DNA of 30,010 nt from a virus, in the IMG/VR virus record IMGVR_UViG_3300032288_005342, positions 1 to 30,010 of that record. One strand, given 5' to 3'. A program made the translations under genes and the position numbers. Below the pieces are notes generated by a model that saw nothing but the letters and a program-made list of their open reading frames with translations, did not search any database and was not told where the DNA came from. Shown in pieces: positions 22,087 to 28,208 of this stretch; within the stretch, counting starts at the first letter, position 1, and the number at the start of each line of letters is the position of its first letter.

Positions 22087-24882
22087 ATGAGAATACACGA
22101 TCCACAATTAACAGGTAGTATACAATTTCTAAATCCAGTAGTAGGTGGAGTAACTGCTAGCTTGTTTGGAAGTTCATCATACGCCCTAACTGCATCTTAT
22201 GCCCTTAATGGTGGTGGAGGGGGTGGAACACCAGGTGGTAGTACAACTCAACTACAATATAATAATGGTGGTACATTCGGTGGTGTTCCCGTTGCTACAT
22301 ATGATGGGACTACTCTAAGATTAACAGGTTCTTTTTCTGGGTCATTAGTTGGAACTGCTTCTATTGCAAATTCAGTAGTTGGTGGGTATGTTACATCATT
22401 TAACACCAGACAGGGGTCAGTAACTTTAGCAGCAACAGATATTAGTGGATTAGGTGCAAGTATAATCAGTTCATCCGTATTATCTGCTGGAGCAGCACAA
22501 GGTCAAATAACAAATACTATAAATGGTGTAGCAACCACAATTACTGCTACTGAATTAGGAACAAGTGGAAATCCTCGTTTCAACAATATTACAGCATCAA
22601 TAGTTTCATCTTCAAACGGATTTACAGGTTCAATTTCAGCATCTTTTTTACAAGGTGCTATTAATAATACACAACTAAGAAATAGTTCCGTAACCGTAGG
22701 TTCAACTGCAATTGCATTAGGTGGAACATCTACAACGATAACAGGATTGGTATCAGTAAACTCAACAAGTTTAACTGCATCAATCGTATCTTCATCTCAA
22801 TTTACAGGTAGTTTATTTGGAACTGCAAGTTTGGCAATAACTGCATCATATATCCGAAATCTTTACATAAGTTCTTCTGAAATCGCAAACTCGTCACCCA
22901 CTATTAATGAATTATGGCACGATGCATCAAACGGAAAAACCTACATACGATATAAAAGTGGAAGTAATGAAATATGGTTGTTGCAAAGTGATCCAACAAT
23001 AGATGTAACAACCTCTCTACAAACTCTACAAGAAGTAACGGATTTAGGTTCAACCACAGATAATATTGTAACAATAACAAATACAACTAATGCTACGGAT
23101 TCAGGTTCGGGTGCTTTAATTGTGAGTGGTGGCGCTGGATTCAGAGGAGATGTTTGGGGAAAGAAATTTTATGGTGATGGAAGTGGATTGACAGGTATAA
23201 CCGCAACCTATACCGAAACTGATACTTTACAATCGGTAACCACAAGAGGAAATGAAACATCCACTTCGTTGTTTATTAAGAGTACCCAAAATTCTACTGC
23301 AATTGGAGTAGGTGCATTAAGAGTATCAGGTGGTCTTTCTGTAGAATTAGATATTAATGCAAGAAACATAACATCAAGTTTATTTGGAACAAGTAGTTGG
23401 TCTATAAATTCACGAACAGCCAGTTTTGTTGCAACATCAAGTTGGGCAAACAACTCAATAACAGCAAGTTATGTAACGGGTTCGATATTTACATCGGCTA
23501 ATCCTGTGCTATCTGCTAGTTATGCTCTTACCGCATCCTACGCTTTAAACGGAGGTGGTGGTTCGGGAGTAAATGTGCAGGATGAAGGTGGTGCATCATT
23601 TTCATCAACTACATTAAACTTTGTAGGAGCGGGTGTAACTGCTGCTAATCCCGGTGGTGGAGTAGCAACTATTACAATACCAGGTGGAGGAGGAGATGCT
23701 TTCCCATTTAGTGGTTCAGCACAAATAACAGGTAGTTTAGGAGTTACTGGTTCAGTTGTAATTACAGGTTCTTTAGATATAACGGGTTCATTCCAAGTAT
23801 TGGTATCGGGAACTGAAGGTGGAGCTATACATGGTAATATAAATAATTACTTAGAATTTTATGTTCAGAACTTCAGTAATGGAATAAGTGCATCAACCGA
23901 TTTAGTTGCATATAACGATACAGGAAATAAGAATCAGAACTATGTTGATATGGGTATCAATAGTAGTGGTATCTCTTCTACTTATTCGTTTGGAAAAGCA
24001 AATGATTCTTATATATACAACACAGGTGGAGACCTTTTTATAGGAAATTCTACTGCATTCTATCAACCAACTAGAACATCTCAATCTTTACACCTATTTG
24101 CTAATGCACCGGGTACACCTGACTTAACAATAACGGGAAGTAGAGTTGGTATTCAAAAATCTGGTTCTTTAAACGCCACATTAGATGTATTAGGAAATGT
24201 AATAATTAGTGGAGCGTTACATATCACGGGTTCAGCAGCTGCGGAGTTAAAAGTTTTAGGTGAGACTCAAATGACAGGTTCATTACAAGTGACAAATGGT
24301 ATAGTCGCACAATCTGTAACCGCATCACTATTTGGAACTGCAAGCTGGGCATTGAATGTTGTTGGTGGAGCAGGAGGAGGTGGAGGAAACACATTCGCAA
24401 CATTCTCCGTAGCGGGTCAATCAAATGTAACCGCAAGTGTTACGAATGATACTTTGACTTTGGTTGCAGGTAGTGGTATTAGTATCACTACAAACGCAAC
24501 TGCGGAATCAATAACATTTAATTCTACCAACACTAATAACTTTACAAGAGGTATAACTATTGCTGACCCTACAAACGCTGAAAACGCAACGATAATGTTT
24601 ACTACATCATCATTGACTATAAATCGTATTACATCAGTAATAAGAGGAACTGCTGCGCCTTCGGTAACCTATACTTTAAGATACGCAGCTAGTAGAAGTT
24701 TGACAGGAACAGAAGTAATAACAGGAGGTACACTTGTACAATCTCCATTTACAGGTAGTGCCTTAATCTCTTCTTCAGGATTTACAAACCCAACTGTGCC
24801 TGGTAATAACTTTATTTGGTTACAAACTACTGCAAAAACAGGAACCGTAAACGAATTATTTGTTCAATTCCAATACACATAA
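22087..24882 (+). CDS. Large tail-fibre protein 4, repeat-rich
   Basis: 931 residues. Starts MRIHDPQLTGSIQFLNPVVG, then shares the unit set of fibre 1: SLFGSSSYALTASYALNGGG, VGGYVTSFNTRQGSVTLAAT, SLFGTSSWS, SIFTSANPVLSASYALTASY, FPFSGSAQITGSLGVTGS. Globular stretches lie at about 258-300 (NSSPTINELWHDASNGKTYI, YKSGSNEIWLLQSD), 378-430 (TETDTLQSVTTRGNETST), and 575-700 (HGNINNYLEFYVQNFSNGIS through SLHLFANAPGTPDLTITGSR). Its last about 130 residues (TNNFTRGITIADPTNAENAT onward) form a separate beta domain. No S74 chaperone motif or enzymatic signature. Probably a trimeric host-recognition fibre made of modules exchanged with gene 16403. Confidence 0.85.
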   Translation: MRIHDPQLTGSIQFLNPVVGGVTASLFGSSSYALTASYALNGGGGGGTPGGSTTQLQYNNGGTFGGVPVATYDGTTLRLTGSFSGSLVGTASIANSVVGGYVTSFNTRQGSVTLAATDISGLGASIISSSVLSAGAAQGQITNTINGVATTITATELGTSGNPRFNNITASIVSSSNGFTGSISASFLQGAINNTQLRNSSVTVGSTAIALGGTSTTITGLVSVNSTSLTASIVSSSQFTGSLFGTASLAITASYIRNLYISSSEIANSSPTINELWHDASNGKTYIRYKSGSNEIWLLQSDPTIDVTTSLQTLQEVTDLGSTTDNIVTITNTTNATDSGSGALIVSGGAGFRGDVWGKKFYGDGSGLTGITATYTETDTLQSVTTRGNETSTSLFIKSTQNSTAIGVGALRVSGGLSVELDINARNITSSLFGTSSWSINSRTASFVATSSWANNSITASYVTGSIFTSANPVLSASYALTASYALNGGGGSGVNVQDEGGASFSSTTLNFVGAGVTAANPGGGVATITIPGGGGDAFPFSGSAQITGSLGVTGSVVITGSLDITGSFQVLVSGTEGGAIHGNINNYLEFYVQNFSNGISASTDLVAYNDTGNKNQNYVDMGINSSGISSTYSFGKANDSYIYNTGGDLFIGNSTAFYQPTRTSQSLHLFANAPGTPDLTITGSRVGIQKSGSLNATLDVLGNVIISGALHITGSAAAELKVLGETQMTGSLQVTNGIVAQSVTASLFGTASWALNVVGGAGGGGGNTFATFSVAGQSNVTASVTNDTLTLVAGSGISITTNATAESITFNSTNTNNFTRGITIADPTNAENATIMFTTSSLTINRITSVIRGTAAPSVTYTLRYAASRSLTGTEVITGGTLVQSPFTGSALISSSGFTNPTVPGNNFIWLQTTAKTGTVNELFVQFQYT
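22376..22455 (+). repeat. NTRQG module copy 2
   Basis: Second copy of the module at about 18212-18292; the acagatattagtggatt segment is identical at DNA level in both copies, with other positions diverged at synonymous sites. Confidence 0.8.
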
Positions 24883-24885
24883 TAT

Positions 24886-25251
24886 ATGAGTGAATTTATA
24901 GAAGATGAAACAATATACTACACCGATGTTCTAACCGGAAAAGTTTGGAAAAGAACAGGTGGATGTTCACAATGTGGTGATTGTTGTACTGATACAGGAG
25001 GATGGGGGTTTAATCATGTCTTTGAAAAGTTTGATGGAAATTATGATACTAATAATCCCTTAACACAAGTAGTACCGGGTATGTGTGCATATTTTAGATG
25101 GAACGAAAGTGGAAAAGGAGAGTGCACAGGAAGAGATACATCTTTTTATTTAAACGGATGTAAATTTGCACCAACTAAACCAATACAAATAGCAGATTGG
25201 CCGAATTGTACTTATGTATGGACAGAGGTAAACCCTTTAAGTGAACCCTAA
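24886..25251 (+). CDS. Cys-rich YkgJ-like metal-binding protein
   Basis: 121 residues with eight Cys: C27-x2-C30-x2-C33-C34, C67, C80, C92 and C108. The GGCSQCGDCC opening and the later C...C...C..PNC pattern resemble the YkgJ/UPF0153 family ('CxxCxxCC ... C ... C'), thought to chelate iron or zinc. The sequence from 64 on (GMCAYFRWNESGKGEC, then YLNGCKFAP and WPNCTYVW) fits. No signal peptide. It starts three bases after fibre 4, in the same operon, unlike typical host ykgJ genes. Its function in a tail operon is unknown: it may modify or metallate a tail component. The family link is by Cys spacing only. Confidence 0.7.
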   Translation: MSEFIEDETIYYTDVLTGKVWKRTGGCSQCGDCCTDTGGWGFNHVFEKFDGNYDTNNPLTQVVPGMCAYFRWNESGKGECTGRDTSFYLNGCKFAPTKPIQIADWPNCTYVWTEVNPLSEP

Positions 25252-25257
25252 TATGTT

Positions 25258-25968
25258 ATGGCAACCAAAACTTGGTATTTAAACGAAATTGCAACAGGAG
25301 GAACACCGGCCAACATATTATGGTGGGGTGATGATGCAGACGCGGTAGCGGAAGCAACTGCAAACACAGGTTTTCTAGTCGCTAAATCAGGTGTAAACAA
25401 CTATACTAACCTTTCAAACGGAACTCCAAACGCAGTTGGTTTTACAACTACAATCGTTCCAAACACTACCGCTCCAACCTCAGATAACTCTTACACTCCC
25501 GCTGTTTACACCCCACCAAACATAATTTATTCAACAGATAGTATCGCAACCCTTTATGAATATACAGGATATTTCCCCGCTGGAAACTGGGTTTTTACTT
25601 TTCCGATGATAGCAACTAACTCCGGTACAAACGATATTGCAGGGAGGATTAACCTTAGAGTATTTAAAGGAATACGAAGTGGAACTTCTTGGGCGAGTGT
25701 AACTGAATTAACATCTGCTCTACAAGCTGGAACATCAACTGGTTTATTTCCTAACACAACAACCGTGTTAAATAGTACCGTAACTTGGGCCGCATCAGCT
25801 TTTGAATTACAAAATGAATTTTTGATACTTAAAATAGGTTGGCAAATTTTAGATGCAGGTGGCACTACCGGACGACAAATTCAATTTCGTTATGGAAATA
25901 CAGCCACAATGGTTACGCCAGAATTTCAAAAACAAAGGGCTAAATATACTTACTCAAATGATTTTTAA
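25258..25968 (+). CDS. Beta-rich tail protein, function unknown
   Basis: 236 residues, Thr/Asn/Ala-rich, no Cys, no catalytic motif. It begins MATKTWYLNEIATGGTPANI, has a Pro/Thr linker (VPNTTAPTSDNSYTPAVYTP, about 67-86), then a probable jelly-roll region (FPAGNWVFTFPMIATNSGTN, RINLRVFKGIRSG, ELQNEFLILKIGWQILDAGG). The strand pattern resembles small phage adhesin or decoration domains that carry GNWxFxF and LxxxxGWQ segments. Six bases separate it from the Cys-rich gene. It ends in a basic AKYTYSNDF tail. Confidence 0.75.
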   Translation: MATKTWYLNEIATGGTPANILWWGDDADAVAEATANTGFLVAKSGVNNYTNLSNGTPNAVGFTTTIVPNTTAPTSDNSYTPAVYTPPNIIYSTDSIATLYEYTGYFPAGNWVFTFPMIATNSGTNDIAGRINLRVFKGIRSGTSWASVTELTSALQAGTSTGLFPNTTTVLNSTVTWAASAFELQNEFLILKIGWQILDAGGTTGRQIQFRYGNTATMVTPEFQKQRAKYTYSNDF

Positions 25969-25970
25969 TA

Positions 25971-25980
25971 ATACTTATAT
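25971..25980 (+). promoter_or_regulatory. ATACTTATAT motif (candidate late promoter core)
   Basis: Weak variant of the recurrent intergenic motif, ending six bases before the ATG at 25987 in an 18-base gap. Confidence 0.3.
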
Positions 25981-25986
25981 AAGAAT

Positions 25987-26949
25987 ATGGCACTATTAAA
26001 CTTTCCAATCTCACCTACAAATGGACAACAATATCAAGACCCAAATAATGTTGTATGGGAGTATGCTTCCTCAAAAGCAGTTTGGAACAAAAAGAGTAGC
26101 GTAGCTGAGAAAGAATTTTCAGGAGCTAAATTAATTTTAAATGATGCCGTTGTATTAACGGATACATTAACCGCTATTTCATTTCCATCTTCAGAATTTG
26201 ATACAGGAACATATTATAGTGCAGGATCTCCTACAAAAGTTACAGCGAATCAAAGTGGGTTTTACAGAGTAAATGTTTTATTGAATACTGGAACACAAGG
26301 TATAGGAGCATCATATTCATTTCAAATATTAAAGAATGGATTAGTTGAATTGGCAGCTGATACAGCCGGCGCAAACCAAACAATATATTTTGATCAAGTA
26401 CTAAACCTAAGTTCAGGTGATTATATAGAAGTATTAGTAAGTGAAACGGGTGCAACAGGAACTATATTGAACACATCATTTTTGGAAATACAAAGAGTAG
26501 GGTTTTCTATTGGCTCATCGTTTTCTCGCAATAATGCATTTAGTGGTGTTAGAGTACATATTACCTCTAATGAAACATTAAGTGCAACTGCAACGGCAAT
26601 AACTTGGGATAATGCAAATGATTTTAATCTAAACGCAGATATAAACGGAAATGTGTATTGGAAAAATACCACATCCGATAAAATAGATATTTACACCACG
26701 GGTTATTATAGAGTTAAATCTGAATACTATTCTAATTCACAAGGTGCAGATAATTCTTATAATGTAGATTTGAGATTAGATGGTATTACATTAGAAAGTA
26801 GTTCATTTAACGCAAATGAAAAGCTAACTTTGGAAGAAATATATAATTTGACATCTGGTAGTTATTTACAAGTTTATGTAAAGAACACGGGTGCAGTTGG
26901 ACAATTAACGACAGATAGTTACTTAGAATTAATAAGAGAAGGAGTATAA
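25987..26949 (+). CDS. Tail protein with two C1q-like jelly-roll domains
   Basis: 320 residues. N-terminal NFPISPTNGQQYQDPNNVVW (5-24) followed by YASSKAVW is the common phage 'FPxsPtnGQxy...W' attachment module. Two tandem beta-sandwich repeats follow: residues about 43-168 (GAKLILNDAVVLTDTLTAIS, GFYRVNVLLNTG, QILKNGLVE, LNLSSGDYIEVLVSETG, SFLEIQRVG) and about 182-318 (GVRVHITSNETLSATATAIT, GYYRVKSEYYSNS, DLRLDGITLE, YNLTSGSYLQVYVKNTG, SYLELIREG). The GxYxVxxxxx, LxxGDxxxVxV and SxLxIxRxG elements are those of C1q/TNF-like trimeric heads, which in phages serve as adhesin tips. Trimerisation is inferred from the fold. Confidence 0.8.
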   Translation: MALLNFPISPTNGQQYQDPNNVVWEYASSKAVWNKKSSVAEKEFSGAKLILNDAVVLTDTLTAISFPSSEFDTGTYYSAGSPTKVTANQSGFYRVNVLLNTGTQGIGASYSFQILKNGLVELAADTAGANQTIYFDQVLNLSSGDYIEVLVSETGATGTILNTSFLEIQRVGFSIGSSFSRNNAFSGVRVHITSNETLSATATAITWDNANDFNLNADINGNVYWKNTTSDKIDIYTTGYYRVKSEYYSNSQGADNSYNVDLRLDGITLESSSFNANEKLTLEEIYNLTSGSYLQVYVKNTGAVGQLTTDSYLELIREGV

Positions 26950-26960
26950 AATAAAACGAT

Positions 26961-27338
26961 ATGGCATTTGTAAAATCAACATCAACCGTAACAGATACAG
27001 CACTAACTGTTCCAAATTTAACAGGTGGAACAGATGGGAGGGTAGTAAGAATTACTGGAAACAATACAGCTACCGATGCATCAAATACAAATACAATTGG
27101 TCAGTTGAATTCACTACTTTTTAAACAAGGAGGAATTTATTATTCATCGGGATTGATTACCGGATTAAGTGGATTAAGTGCAGGTACATCTTACTTTCTT
27201 TCTACAGGTGGAACTTTAACCGCCACCGCACCAACTCCAACATCACCCACAACTACAGGAGTTAAAGCTGTATACATAGGTTTTGCAATTAACACAACGG
27301 ATTTAATTTTCCGTCCACAATTTCCAATCGCAGGATAA
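26961..27338 (+). CDS. Small tail-fibre-like beta protein
   Basis: 125 residues, Thr/Gly/Ser-rich. Segments DGRVVRITGNNTATDASN (25-42), GLSAGTSYFLSTGGTLTA (69-86) and GVKAVYIGFAINTTDLIF (100-117) parallel the globular insert of fibre 1 (KGKIVYITGSQGN, GTPLYLSTSGDWSS, EVRIGKIITQATQGTIYLD), so it looks like a stand-alone copy of that domain. Start 11 bases after the C1q-like gene. Its TAA stop overlaps the ATG of the following methyltransferase (TAATG), meaning translational coupling. Confidence 0.7.
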   Translation: MAFVKSTSTVTDTALTVPNLTGGTDGRVVRITGNNTATDASNTNTIGQLNSLLFKQGGIYYSSGLITGLSGLSAGTSYFLSTGGTLTATAPTPTSPTTTGVKAVYIGFAINTTDLIFRPQFPIAG

Positions 27339-28033
27339 TGAAATTATTTACTTGGGATTTAGCCGGATTTGAAAAAGCATATATGAAATATTATTATATG
27401 CCACATCTTAGTGATTGTGAAGATGGAATAGATGGAGATGGACATTTCCATGATACTTTACATGAATGTGGAAGAGCATCTTGTATTTGTGCGTTTGAAG
27501 ACGAGTTAATCACTTATAGTAGATTGTTTTTCAAAGAAGATAAAATTTTTGTGGATAGAGCGGAAGGTATTATTTCAAAACTCAATATGAAAGCTGGAAG
27601 TTCCGTTTTTGTTTTAGGGTGTGGGTTTGGATATTTACTTAATGAATTAGCAGATAGAAGAATGAATGTATGGGGATGTGATAATTCACCTTACATACAT
27701 TTTAATACCGATACCGAAGCCGATTATCCAATACACAATATAGATGTTTTATCATCAACTTTTGCAGATGATGTATTAAACGCAACGGGAATAGCTAAAT
27801 TTGATTATGTTATTAGTGAGGATTTACTAACAACATATGATGATAATGACGAACCCTCAATGCACACCATTCTTTCAAATATGGAAACGATTTTGAAAGC
27901 TGGAAAACCATTAGAAAACATAATAAACATAGTTACCGTAAATTGCCCATCCCCATTCGTTACGAAAACATTAGATGAATGGAAACAAATAAACCCAAAC
28001 TATACCTGGTTAGGAGACCATGGAACAGAATAA
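27338..28033 (+). CDS. Class I SAM-dependent methyltransferase with N-terminal Cys/His cluster
   Basis: 231 residues. VFVLGCGFGYLLNELADRRM (90-109) is motif I; VWGCDNSPYI (111-120) gives the acidic ribose-binding residue D115; KFDYVISEDLLTTYDD (154-169) is the motif IV-like strand; the helix and strand after it (LSNMETILKAGKP, IINIVTVN) fit the fold. The N-terminus (23-53) is rich in Cys and His (C27, H36, H38, H42, C44, C49, C51), a possible metal site not typical of the fold. Substrate unknown; modification of a tail-fibre protein or glycan is a guess from location. It overlaps the previous gene by one base and the next by 14. Confidence 0.75.
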   Translation: MKLFTWDLAGFEKAYMKYYYMPHLSDCEDGIDGDGHFHDTLHECGRASCICAFEDELITYSRLFFKEDKIFVDRAEGIISKLNMKAGSSVFVLGCGFGYLLNELADRRMNVWGCDNSPYIHFNTDTEADYPIHNIDVLSSTFADDVLNATGIAKFDYVISEDLLTTYDDNDEPSMHTILSNMETILKAGKPLENIINIVTVNCPSPFVTKTLDEWKQINPNYTWLGDHGTE

Positions 28034-28208
28034 TATGTGCCCAATTTGTATAACAACGATGGTAGTAAACGGAATACTTTGGTTAGTAGGAGCAATCGGA
28101 TTAACTAAACTATATACTTACTTGCGGAAAAGGTATTACGCTTGGAGTGGAAAAAAATGTTCTGTTTGTAAAGCAAGAGAAAAAGAAGAGTTAAATGCCA
28201 ATAAGTAA
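28020..28208 (+). CDS. Small membrane protein with paired CxxC motifs
   Basis: 62 residues: MCPIC (C7, C10), a hydrophobic segment about 11-30 (ITTMVVNGILWLVGAIGLTK), a basic stretch LRKRYYAWSGKK, then CSVC (C47, C50) and a charged tail. One membrane span with a CxxC on each side is unusual for its size. It overlaps both neighbours by 14 bases, so the start at 28020 inside the methyltransferase gene is plausible. A holin or spanin function is possible because small membrane proteins of phages are often lytic, but nothing specific supports it and the CxxC pairs suggest metal or redox chemistry instead. Confidence 0.6.
   Translation: MEQNNMCPICITTMVVNGILWLVGAIGLTKLYTYLRKRYYAWSGKKCSVCKAREKEELNANK

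Noticed and set aside
28020-28208. Holin or spanin
   Set aside because: One hydrophobic segment only, with CxxC pairs; no lipobox, no neighbouring endolysin gene in the window.
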